From assembly GCA_026391455.1 (NCBI GenBank), contig JAPLEH010000031.1, positions 1-64,000 of the forward strand: DNA of 64,000 nucleotides. Reading direction: 5' to 3'. This DNA comes from Bacteroidota bacterium (GTDB lineage Bacteria > Bacteroidota > Bacteroidia > Chitinophagales > Chitinophagaceae). The notes under the pieces were generated by a model. That model was not told the DNA's origin, made no database searches, and saw nothing but the letters and a program-made list of their open reading frames with translations. Below are positions 27,866-35,669 of this stretch, in pieces. Made by a program: the position numbers and the translations under genes. The first letter of the stretch is position 1, and each line of letters starts with the position of its first letter.

Positions 27866-27987
27866 TTTTACTAACGGGCGGAGCCATAAAAATTTTAAAG
27901 AATCGAAAAAAATAAAATCTTACTTTTATTTGCAAGCTATTGTTTGCGGGGTATCTGTATTTATTGATTAAGTAAAACTATTACGAG

Positions 27988-28611
27988 ATGGCTATCAATT
28001 TGCAAAAGGGTCAGAAAATCGATATCGGCCTTTCTAAAATTATTGTAGGCTTAGGCTGGGATCCTAATGAAGGAACTGGTTATGATTTTGATCTGGACGC
28101 CTCCGCTTTTTTGTTAAATGAAAACCGATCATTGGGAAGCGAAGGGCATTTTATTTTTTTTAATAATTTATGCGGAAAAGGCCATTCAAGGGCAGATGAA
28201 TGCAAAAATGCAGGATGCCAGAGTGGCGAATACGGTGTAAAACATACAGGAGATGATCCCGATGGAAAAAGCAGTGATGGCGATGATGACGAGTCCCTCA
28301 TTGTGGATCTGTCAAAAGTACCGGCCGATATTCTCGAAATCAATTTTGTAGTTACGATACATGATGCAATAACCCGTAAGCAAAATTTTGGGCAGGTTAG
28401 AAATTCGTATATACGGGTGGTGGACAATACGACCAGTCAGGAAATCGCAAAATATGAACTGGGAGAGGATTTTTCCATTGAGACAGGTGTGGAGTTTGGC
28501 CGCTTGTATAAGCGCGATGGGAAATGGAAATTTGAAGCATCCGGTATTGGGTATAAAGAGGATCTTTCATTCTTTCTTTCAAAATACTTTAAAGGGCAGA
28601 TCATAAAGTAA
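27988..28611 (+). CDS. TerD family protein with a Cys/His insertion
   Basis: 207 residues. TerD domains are calcium-binding beta-sandwich proteins of the Ter stress and tellurite-resistance systems. Conserved parts are LGWDPN...YDFDLDASAFLL (about 22-43), HTGDDPDGKSSDGDDDE (86-102), which supplies the acidic Ca2+ site, and RKQNFGQVRNSYIRVVD. Between FIFFNNL and HTGDD it has about 12-15 residues more than the TerD at 30139, with Cys62, His66, Cys72 and Cys77 spaced like a small metal knuckle. First gene of the island; the A/T-rich 122 bp upstream (27866-27987) should hold its promoter. Confidence 0.92.
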   Translation: MAINLQKGQKIDIGLSKIIVGLGWDPNEGTGYDFDLDASAFLLNENRSLGSEGHFIFFNNLCGKGHSRADECKNAGCQSGEYGVKHTGDDPDGKSSDGDDDESLIVDLSKVPADILEINFVVTIHDAITRKQNFGQVRNSYIRVVDNTTSQEIAKYELGEDFSIETGVEFGRLYKRDGKWKFEASGIGYKEDLSFFLSKYFKGQIIK

Positions 28612-28629
28612 AATACTGCGAAAAAGGCC

Positions 28630-29322
28630 ATGATTAAGTACCAGCAGTATAAGCATATCTCATTTGATTTGTGGCTAACCCTGATAAAATCAAACCCATC
28701 TTTCAAAGCTGAGCGTAACAAGGCTTTTAAGGAGATATTCCAACCGCAAGCACCCCCCAATCTTATTGATACCTGTATCAGAAAGTATGACCTGCTTGCG
28801 AACGCTATGAGTGAGAAGACCGGAAAGCACCTCAATGCTGCCCATATCTGGGCGCTCATACTGAACGAACTCGGGATGGATTTACAGAAAATGGATGAGT
28901 CCCGCTGGGAGCATTTTAACGCTGAAACAGAACGACTCTTTTTCAAATATCCCCCAGTTCTCATTGATATACAGACACCAGAACTATTTAAACAGCTGAC
29001 TGAGGAAGGTATTTCATTGAATATACTGAGTAACACAGCATTCATACCGGGAAAATTGCTGAGGCCGTTGCTGGTATACCTGAACATCGGCCAATACCTG
29101 CATTTTCAACTCTATTCAGATGAAACGGGTTATTCAAAACCGTCTTCGGAAATGTTTAAATTATTGATTCAACAGGCTGGGAGTATCCGGTCACTACAAC
29201 GGAATGAAATTTTACATATAGGAGATAACCCCTATGCCGATAAGTGGGGGGCAGAAAACGCAGGGATCAGCGCATATTTATTCGATTCTAAATCTGAACT
29301 ATTATCTTCGCGCTTCACCTGA
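28630..29322 (+). CDS. HAD-like protein of the Ter cluster
   Basis: 230 residues with the HAD Rossmann-like fold. Motif I is SFDLWLTL (about 10-17): the nucleophile Asp is there, but the second Asp (acid/base in phosphatases) is Trp. Motif II is LSNTAF, motif III the Lys in YSKPSSEMF, and motif IV HIGDNPYADKWGA. In haloacid dehalogenases that same second position is Tyr, so this is probably not an ordinary phosphatase. HAD proteins are known partners of Ter operons, where they are thought to act in making a nucleoside-like metabolite. It is 5 bp from the next gene. Confidence 0.85.
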   Translation: MIKYQQYKHISFDLWLTLIKSNPSFKAERNKAFKEIFQPQAPPNLIDTCIRKYDLLANAMSEKTGKHLNAAHIWALILNELGMDLQKMDESRWEHFNAETERLFFKYPPVLIDIQTPELFKQLTEEGISLNILSNTAFIPGKLLRPLLVYLNIGQYLHFQLYSDETGYSKPSSEMFKLLIQQAGSIRSLQRNEILHIGDNPYADKWGAENAGISAYLFDSKSELLSSRFT

Positions 29323-29327
29323 TAGCC

Positions 29328-30149
29328 ATGTACCAATCATTTTCACTATATAAAATCGAGGATAACAAAAAAATACCCTTTTCCTCTGAGGAGTATAGTA
29401 AATTTAAATTCGGAGATGGCGCAATTGCTTCAAAATTCGGGCAAAGCCTGGCATCCGAATTTATACAGCAGAATAAAGATATCCTTTTGTCCGGCAGCGA
29501 AATAGTAGTGGTGCCCAGCCCCTACAACGCTATTCCTACGGCATCTTATTGGATGTCCGCCGCATTTATTGATCGTGTAAACCATTTTCTTGCCAGTAAT
29601 GGGCTGAAATCACTCCTTACGTCTAAAATTCATCGTTACAAAACGTATAGTGCGGATTATGGCAATATGACCTATGAACAACGGCTAAATCTGATATCCG
29701 GGGATACCTACCATTTGGATAAAAGCTTTCTGGAACACCGAATCTGCCTTTTTATAGATGATATTAAAATAACCGGCAGTCACGAAAAAGTAATTCGGAC
29801 ACTCATAACAGATCAGGGAATAGAAGGACAATTTATATTCATATACTTTGCCGAACTCATAAATAAAGAAGTGGACCCCACTATAGAAAATGAGTTAAAT
29901 TACTACTACGTAAAGACGCTCGAAGACCTGATCAGCCTCATTGTGCAGGATTCGTTTGTATATAATACCCGGGTGATCAAGTATATTTTAAAAAAAGAAC
30001 CCCGGGATTTGGAAATTCTGATAAATTCAATATCTTTTAAATTAATTTCGGAGCTAGTAAGATTGGCAATTAGTAATAATTACCATGTAATGCCCGAATA
30101 TGAAAAAAGCTTACAATTTTTTATAAAACAAATAAAGTATGGCAATTAA
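29328..30149 (+). CDS. Phosphoribosyltransferase-like protein of the Ter cluster
   Basis: 273 residues. The segment ICLFIDDIKITGSHEKVIRTL (about 144-164) is a PRPP-binding motif of type I phosphoribosyltransferases (hydrophobic strand, DD, then a TGxTxx-like loop). EIVVVPSPYNAIPTAS (about 58-73) would be the PPi loop region. PRTases of this sort occur in Ter operons next to HAD proteins. Visibly A/T-rich. Its last 11 bp overlap the start of the next TerD gene (GGCAATTAA contains its GCA ATT), so translation is probably coupled. Confidence 0.8.
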   Translation: MYQSFSLYKIEDNKKIPFSSEEYSKFKFGDGAIASKFGQSLASEFIQQNKDILLSGSEIVVVPSPYNAIPTASYWMSAAFIDRVNHFLASNGLKSLLTSKIHRYKTYSADYGNMTYEQRLNLISGDTYHLDKSFLEHRICLFIDDIKITGSHEKVIRTLITDQGIEGQFIFIYFAELINKEVDPTIENELNYYYVKTLEDLISLIVQDSFVYNTRVIKYILKKEPRDLEILINSISFKLISELVRLAISNNYHVMPEYEKSLQFFIKQIKYGN

Positions 30150-30687
30150 TCTGCAAAAAGGACAGCGTGAATCAATAAACGCGCCGAAATTCACGATCGG
30201 ACTTGGCTGGGACACTAATGCTACCTCTACCGGAGCTGCTTTTGATCTGGATGCATCGGTTTTTATTTTGGGTAGTAACAAGAAAATTCTTTCTGACCAG
30301 CATTTTATTTTTTATAATAACCTTAAATCGCCCGGAGGCAGCGTAGAGCATACCGGAGACAACCTGACCGGTGATGGAGATGGTGATGATGAACAAATCA
30401 TTGTCGATTTATCTAAAGTGGAAGATGCAGCACAGGAAATTTGTATCGTGGTAACTATCCATGACGCAGAATCCCGTAAACAGAATTTCGGACAGGTGAG
30501 AAACTCCTTTGTGCGGATTTTCGATGGTAATACCGAGATTCTTAAATATGAACTCGAAGAAGATTTTTCCATTGAAACAGCAGTGGAATTCGGAAGGATC
30601 TACCGGAAAAATAACGAATGGAAATTCGAAGCGGTGGGAATGGGAATGAAAGGCGGACTTGAAGATTTTTTAAACAAATACAACTAA
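30139..30687 (+). CDS. terD: TerD family protein
   Basis: 182 residues, close to the classical TerD length of about 190. LGWDTNATSTGAAFDLDASVF (about 22-42), HTGDNLTGDGDGDDEQ for calcium, IVVTIHDAESRKQNFGQVRNSF and ELEEDFSIETAVEFGRIYR are all standard. It lacks the Cys/His insertion of the TerD at 27988. Such proteins bind Ca2+ and may assemble at the membrane with TerC. Spacing to the next gene is 10 bp. Confidence 0.93.
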   Translation: MAINLQKGQRESINAPKFTIGLGWDTNATSTGAAFDLDASVFILGSNKKILSDQHFIFYNNLKSPGGSVEHTGDNLTGDGDGDDEQIIVDLSKVEDAAQEICIVVTIHDAESRKQNFGQVRNSFVRIFDGNTEILKYELEEDFSIETAVEFGRIYRKNNEWKFEAVGMGMKGGLEDFLNKYN

Positions 30688-30697
30688 AAATAACACT

Positions 30698-31375
30698 ATG
30701 GCCATTAATTTATCCAAAGGTCAGAAAATTGACCTTCGAAAAGAATCAGGTGAAACGCTGACAAATTTTTGTGTGGGTGTAAACTGGGGCGCAATTGAAA
30801 CCGTTAAAAAAAGTTTTTTCGGCAGTAAAAAAGTCGTGGAAGATGTAGACCTCGATCTGAGTTGTATTCTTACAGATGCCAATGGTTCACTGGTCGATTA
30901 TATCTATTCTCCCGACTACAATGGGTTTCTTCAAAAAAATAATTTACCACTCGGTAAGCTGATTACCGTGGATGGTGCGCTCCGTCATAGCGGTGATGAC
31001 CGCAAAGGGGATGTAGGGGGCGATGACGGCCTTGATAACGAAGTAATCACGGTGGACCTCACTCGTGTGGCCCCAAGCGTGGAGAAAATATTTTTCTTCA
31101 TAAACATTTATCTGAACCAGGGTCAAACCCATGATTTCTCTAAAATACCTTACGCCCGTATCCGCATGTACGAAGGCACTTCCTCCAAGGTAAACAAAGT
31201 ACATTCCAGTTTCGACATTGCTACCGACAATACATATGCCAATAAAAGAGCGCTGATCATGGGCAAACTTTATAAGCGCAATACAGAATGGAAATTTGAT
31301 GCTATTGGTGACCCAACAGAAGATAAAATGTTTTTAGAGACAATCCAGAACATACTTAAAAATTACGCCAAATGA
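30698..31375 (+). CDS. TerD family protein (TerZ-like, divergent)
   Basis: 225 residues, the most divergent of the three TerD proteins. It starts MAINLSKGQKIDLRKESGE, has VGVNWGAIE (about 27-35) instead of GLGWD, then DVDLDLSCILTDANG, and for calcium RHSGDDRKGDVGGDDGLDNE (about 97-116). The end GKLYKRNTEWKFDAIGD is typical. The TGA stop overlaps the ATG of the first TerY gene by 4 bp (ATGA). Confidence 0.9.
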   Translation: MAINLSKGQKIDLRKESGETLTNFCVGVNWGAIETVKKSFFGSKKVVEDVDLDLSCILTDANGSLVDYIYSPDYNGFLQKNNLPLGKLITVDGALRHSGDDRKGDVGGDDGLDNEVITVDLTRVAPSVEKIFFFINIYLNQGQTHDFSKIPYARIRMYEGTSSKVNKVHSSFDIATDNTYANKRALIMGKLYKRNTEWKFDAIGDPTEDKMFLETIQNILKNYAK

Positions 31376-32010
31376 GAAGACTACCCGTTTACCTGCTTTT
31401 AGACACTTCGGGATCAATGAATGGTGAACCCATTGAGGCTGTAAAAAACGGCGTACAGGTAATGATCAGTTCGCTCCGGCAGAACCCACAGGCTATCGAG
31501 ACGGCCTTTATCAGTGTTATTACATTTGATTCAGAAGCCCGCCAGATTATCCCGCTTACTGACCTCGCCAGTTTTCAAATGGCAGATATCAGAGCTACCG
31601 GGGTAACCGCACTGGGAAATGCTTTGAAACTCGTGGCAGAAAAAATAGATACCGAAGTGGCCAAAACAACAGCTGAACAAAAAGGAGACTGGAAGCCACT
31701 CGTCTTTATCATGACAGATGGTATTCCCACCGATGACTGGCAGGTGGGATTAGCGGAATTTAAAAAAAGAAAAACGGCATTTACGGTAGCTTGTGCCGCG
31801 GGAAGCGGGGCTGATACGAACATACTGAAACAAATAACTGATAATGTAGTAAGCCTCGATACTGCTGACAGTGCCAGTATCGGTAAATTTTTCCTCTGGG
31901 TAACAGCATCTATCGGTGTATCATCCACCAAAGTGGAAGACAGCGGGAAAGATGTGCAGGGACTGAATGAATTACCTCCTCCACCGGCAGAATTGAATAT
32001 TGTTGTATAA
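31372..32010 (+). CDS. terY: TerY-type VWA domain protein (copy 1)
   Basis: 212 residues forming a single VWA domain, cytoplasmic (no signal). The metal-dependent adhesion site is complete: DTSGSM (11-16), the Thr of ATGVTALG (about 76-83) and the Asp of FIMTDGIPTDD. The C-terminus ends ELPPPPAELNIVV, a proline linker shared with copy 2. TerY is the scaffold-like member of the TerY-PP2C-kinase triad known from Ter systems. Starts on the 4-bp overlap with the TerD-like gene and ends 2 bp before copy 2. Confidence 0.92.
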   Translation: MRRLPVYLLLDTSGSMNGEPIEAVKNGVQVMISSLRQNPQAIETAFISVITFDSEARQIIPLTDLASFQMADIRATGVTALGNALKLVAEKIDTEVAKTTAEQKGDWKPLVFIMTDGIPTDDWQVGLAEFKKRKTAFTVACAAGSGADTNILKQITDNVVSLDTADSASIGKFFLWVTASIGVSSTKVEDSGKDVQGLNELPPPPAELNIVV

Positions 32011-32012
32011 CC

Positions 32013-32648
32013 ATGAGACGATTACCCGTTTATTTATTACTGGATACTTCCGGCTCTATGTATGGAGAACCCATACAGGCACTGAATAACGCACTGAGCA
32101 GTATGGTAAACACCCTGCGCTCAGATGCTCATGCGTTGGACTCTCTCTGGATAAGCATTGTTACATTCGACCGGGAGGTGAACGAGCTGGTACCCCTTAC
32201 CGAATTGGCCTCATTTCAACTACCGGAAATTGTATGCCCGCAAAGCGGCCCTACCCATACGGGCAAGGCACTCGAGATGCTATATCAGAAAGTAAAGAAT
32301 GAAGTAATAAAAGGAGACGCCACCCAAAAAGGGGACTGGAAACCACTCCTGTTTTTATTTACGGATGGCAAACCCAATGATTTACAACTTTACAGAGAAA
32401 TGGTTCCTAAAATACAGTCACTTAATTTTGGAGCTATTGTGTGCTGTGCCGCAGGCAATCTGGCCGATGATTCATTATTAAAAGAACTGACCAGCGATGT
32501 ACTGCATTTAGACACTGCCGACAGCGCTACGTTAAAACAGTTTTTTAAATGGGTTTCCGAAACCATCGAGCAGGGAAACAAAAGCCAGGGTACCGGTGAA
32601 AGCATGGCCTTACCTCCTCCTCCCAAAGAGATTACGATAGTAATTTAA
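32013..32648 (+). CDS. terY: TerY-type VWA domain protein (copy 2)
   Basis: 211 residues, a tandem paralogue of the preceding gene (both begin MRRLPVYLLLDTSGSM and end in ALPPPPKEITIVI-like tails). The MIDAS residues are DTSGSM, a Thr of GPTHTGKAL and the Asp of FTDGKPND. Sequence between the two copies has diverged, so the duplication is old. After it comes a 119-bp gap without a gene, containing the small hairpin TCCGCACGGA. Confidence 0.91.
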   Translation: MRRLPVYLLLDTSGSMYGEPIQALNNALSSMVNTLRSDAHALDSLWISIVTFDREVNELVPLTELASFQLPEIVCPQSGPTHTGKALEMLYQKVKNEVIKGDATQKGDWKPLLFLFTDGKPNDLQLYREMVPKIQSLNFGAIVCCAAGNLADDSLLKELTSDVLHLDTADSATLKQFFKWVSETIEQGNKSQGTGESMALPPPPKEITIVI

Positions 32649-32767
32649 ACAGACAGCGTCCGCACGGACCACCGGGGCCGTCGCAGATACAAATTTTCAA
32701 CACCGGACTTAGAGCATGTGTGCAACTGGAAGAACGTGCTAAATCCGAAAAATATGTTCAAAAGTCT

Positions 32768-33031
32768 ATGTTATTATATTTATTACTTAAACTATTTCTA
32801 ACCTTTTTGATTATTGGATTATTCCTGTACTCAAAACTGCTCCCGTACAAAGACAGACTTCATGGCCGCTACAAAGGAATGTTTAATTTTTGCAACCGTA
32901 TTTTCAGTCCGGTAATCACCTTTGTAAATGCACGGGTAAAACCGGTAAACGTAGGAACGGGCTTGTCCGTGGATATGTCACAGATAATATTACTGCTACT
33001 ATTGTTATTGCTAAACATAATAATCAGATGA
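32768..33031 (+). CDS. Small YggT-like membrane protein
   Basis: 87 residues from the ATG at 32768; an in-frame GTG at 32720 would add 16 charged residues. The first helix is MLLYLLLKLFLTFLIIGLFLY. The second part, FNFCNRIFSPVITFVNARVK then GLSVDMSQIILLLLLLLL, copies the layout of the YggT family (a helix, 'SPI..', a loop with 'DLSP', a Leu-rich helix). Its position inside the operon, one base before the third TerY gene, suggests a membrane partner of the Ter proteins. The assignment rests on pattern only. Confidence 0.65.
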   Translation: MLLYLLLKLFLTFLIIGLFLYSKLLPYKDRLHGRYKGMFNFCNRIFSPVITFVNARVKPVNVGTGLSVDMSQIILLLLLLLLNIIIR

Positions 33032-33032
33032 T

Positions 33033-34085
33033 ATGAGACGACTCCCCATTTACTTCTTAATTGATATTTCTGAATCGATGGTAGGAGATCAGATTCAGTT
33101 AGTGGAAGATGGCATGGCCACGATTATCAAGGCTGTTAAATCGGACCCATATGCTATCGAAACTGTTTGGGTTTCAATTATCGTTTTTGCCGGACAGGCA
33201 AAGACCCTCGTACCCCTGCAGGAAGTGGTCAGTTTTTATCCGCCTAAGTTTCCCATCGGAGGAGGCACCTCACTAAGCAAAGGTCTCGGGCATCTCATGT
33301 ATGAACTGCGACGCAATATCGTAAAAACGACCATGGAGCAGAAGGGCGACTGGAAACCGATCATTTTCTTATTTACCGATGGCGTTCCAACAGACGATAG
33401 CCAGGCAGCTATACAGGAATGGAAAAACAACTGGCAACGCACCGCAAATATGGTGGCTGTCAGCTTTGGGGACGAAGCAGATACCAGCATTTTACACCAG
33501 CTTACAGAAAATGTACTGTTATTTAAAAACACAACACAGGAAGATTACCGCAAATTTTTCAAATGGGTAACCGATTCCATCAAAACCAGCAGCATCAGTG
33601 TAGAAAATAACCAGTCTGGATTTGAAATGGCAAACCTCGACGGAGAAACATTAAGTAAGGCGGAGGTAACCAAAAGTCCGCAAAACAAACAATTTGCCGA
33701 CTCCAATTTTGTGGTTTTAGCAGGTAAATGCCAAAACACCAAACGCAACTACCTGATGAAATATAAGCGGGTGATTAATCCATCACAAATAGAAGGTCTT
33801 AGCCTGCAAACTGTTTCCTACCGGCTCGTGGGCGGCTTTCAGGTAGATAATACCTATACGGAACTAAGCGATGATAGCGGGTTCTCTGCAAAAGTAAATA
33901 CCGATGAGTTAATGGGTGCACCCGCCTGCCCCTGCTGCGGAAATCAATATGGATTTGCCATGTGTCAGTGTCAGAAAATCCATTGCATCGGAAATGAAGA
34001 AGTAAGTACATGCCCCTGGTGTGGCAATCAGGGTAAATATGGCTCCGGAGAAGGAGGATTTGATGTGAACAGAACACAAGGATAG
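33033..34085 (+). CDS. TerY-type VWA domain protein with Cys-rich C-terminal domain
   Basis: 350 residues. Residues 1-200 are a VWA domain like TerY (MRRLPIYFLIDISESM, GGGTSLSKG, FLFTDGVPTDD); DISES keeps the DxSxS ligands. A linker and a beta-rich segment (about 235-290) follow, then PACPCCGNQYGFAMCQCQK...CIGN...CPWCGN with eight Cys between 299 and 330, a probable double zinc ribbon. Such tails are known on TerY proteins of Ter systems. Located directly in front of the phosphatase and kinase genes, as expected for the TerY triad. Confidence 0.9.
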   Translation: MRRLPIYFLIDISESMVGDQIQLVEDGMATIIKAVKSDPYAIETVWVSIIVFAGQAKTLVPLQEVVSFYPPKFPIGGGTSLSKGLGHLMYELRRNIVKTTMEQKGDWKPIIFLFTDGVPTDDSQAAIQEWKNNWQRTANMVAVSFGDEADTSILHQLTENVLLFKNTTQEDYRKFFKWVTDSIKTSSISVENNQSGFEMANLDGETLSKAEVTKSPQNKQFADSNFVVLAGKCQNTKRNYLMKYKRVINPSQIEGLSLQTVSYRLVGGFQVDNTYTELSDDSGFSAKVNTDELMGAPACPCCGNQYGFAMCQCQKIHCIGNEEVSTCPWCGNQGKYGSGEGGFDVNRTQG

Positions 34086-34097
34086 TAATTGAAGCAA

Positions 34098-35660
34098 ATG
34101 GCCGATATTAATGATTATATGCAGCGCCTGCTGAAATCAAAAGAGATTGATGTAAGCGGCAAAAGAGCTCGTCTTGTAGATGAATTTATTGCCGATGAAG
34201 ACAATATCTTTACGTTTGAACAAATAATATCGAATCAGCAAATCTTAATAGATAGATTTATGAATAAACTAAAGGTATACGATATTATAAACCAGCATTT
34301 GCAAATTCCGAACGGAACCGTGGATAAATATTATGAGTATAAATTCGATCTGATAAAACTGGGCAAAGGCGAAATAATTTTTTCTGACCTCGAATACCCG
34401 GAAGATTTTGGTCTTACTTATAACAACGAAACAGAAACATTATCCGGCATACCCAAACAAAGCGGCGATTTCAAGATCAATTTTTTATTCAGGATCAAAG
34501 GGGAAAACCACCATACCGATACACATCGTAAACCCATTTCACTGATCATCAATGCAGACCCAAAATCCTTATGGAAAAATATTCCGAGTGATGAAGGTAA
34601 AGATGATGCCTGGAAAATAGCCAACTTCTGGAAGCCCGACAATGAAAATGCGTTTGAGAAACTTGGCCCCAAGAAAATTGTCGTTGCTTCCAAACGCGGA
34701 CGCAGCCATGCCAATGTAGGCTCGTTCAGGGATGATCACTTCGCGTATAAATTTTTAGAAAGTAATGGCTGGAGCATTGTGTGCGTGGCCGATGGTGCAG
34801 GAAGCGCCAAACTTTCGCGCCAGGGATCCAAAATTGCCTGCGAGGCCGTCATTGAGTATTTCGAAAATAATATGACTCAGGAAATCAGTGATAGTATTGA
34901 TGAAATAGCCCGTTTTTATGAAACGCGCAACCAGCCACCTGCCAATCAGCCTGAAATAGAAAATCCCGGATCTGCGGCATTGCAAAATAGTGAGGAAACA
35001 AAGGAACAAGCTGCGAATACTACCCCACTTACTGAAACGGAAACAACGATACAAACAGATCCGGCGGCTGAAATTCAAAAAAAAATAAAACTGTTTCTCT
35101 ATAATAATCTTGGTAAAGCATCTTTTGCCGCACATAAAAAACTGGCAGATTTTGCAAAGGAACAAAATTGCCAGCTCAAAGATTTGCATAGCACTCTCAT
35201 CTTTGCATTGTTTAAGAAATATGAATCCGGATATGCCGTCCTTACATTCGGAGTAGGTGATTGCCCGATCGGACTGATTAACCAGGACTTTACAGCACTG
35301 AAATTGATGAACTGGCTGGATGTAGGCGAATTTGGGGGCGGTACGAGATTTATTACCATGCCGGAAATCTTTACCAGCGAAAAATTTCCCACCCGGTTTA
35401 ACTTTGAATTCATCTCCGATTTTTCTTATCTGGTATTGATGACGGATGGTATCTATGACCCGAAATTTGTAGTGGAGGCCAATTTAGAGAAATTGGAAGC
35501 GTGGAAAGGGTTTATCAATGATCTGGATGGTACTAACGACGCGAATGCAAAAGTGGAATTCAACGCAGATAATCATGAAATTGCAAATCAATTGTCCGAA
35601 TGGATGGACTTTTGGAGCCCGGGCAATCATGACGATCGCACATTAGCCATTGTATTTTAA
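34098..35660 (+). CDS. PP2C-family protein phosphatase with N-terminal Ig-like domain
   Basis: 520 residues from the ATG at 34098; a TTG three codons upstream is an alternative. Residues 1-75 are helical. Residues about 80-152 contain YPEDFGLTYNNETETLSGIP, the 'LsyxxxTgxlsGtP' pattern of putative Ig (He_PIG) domains, unexpected in a cytoplasmic phosphatase. From about 197 it is PP2C: RSHANVGSFRDDHF, ADGAGSAKLS (Asp metal ligand), FGVGDCPIGLI, LMTDGIYD and NHDDRTLAIVF. A Glu/Thr-rich linker (about 285-330) interrupts the domain. It should remove phosphates added by the neighbouring kinase. Confidence 0.9.
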   Translation: MADINDYMQRLLKSKEIDVSGKRARLVDEFIADEDNIFTFEQIISNQQILIDRFMNKLKVYDIINQHLQIPNGTVDKYYEYKFDLIKLGKGEIIFSDLEYPEDFGLTYNNETETLSGIPKQSGDFKINFLFRIKGENHHTDTHRKPISLIINADPKSLWKNIPSDEGKDDAWKIANFWKPDNENAFEKLGPKKIVVASKRGRSHANVGSFRDDHFAYKFLESNGWSIVCVADGAGSAKLSRQGSKIACEAVIEYFENNMTQEISDSIDEIARFYETRNQPPANQPEIENPGSAALQNSEETKEQAANTTPLTETETTIQTDPAAEIQKKIKLFLYNNLGKASFAAHKKLADFAKEQNCQLKDLHSTLIFALFKKYESGYAVLTFGVGDCPIGLINQDFTALKLMNWLDVGEFGGGTRFITMPEIFTSEKFPTRFNFEFISDFSYLVLMTDGIYDPKFVVEANLEKLEAWKGFINDLDGTNDANAKVEFNADNHEIANQLSEWMDFWSPGNHDDRTLAIVF

Positions 35661-35669
35661 TTTACCGCT

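Noticed and set aside
32720-32767. GTG start giving a 103-residue YggT-like protein
   Set aside because: The added 16 residues are charged and lie before the first helix; the ATG at 32768 starts directly at the helix as in the family, though the GTG cannot be excluded.
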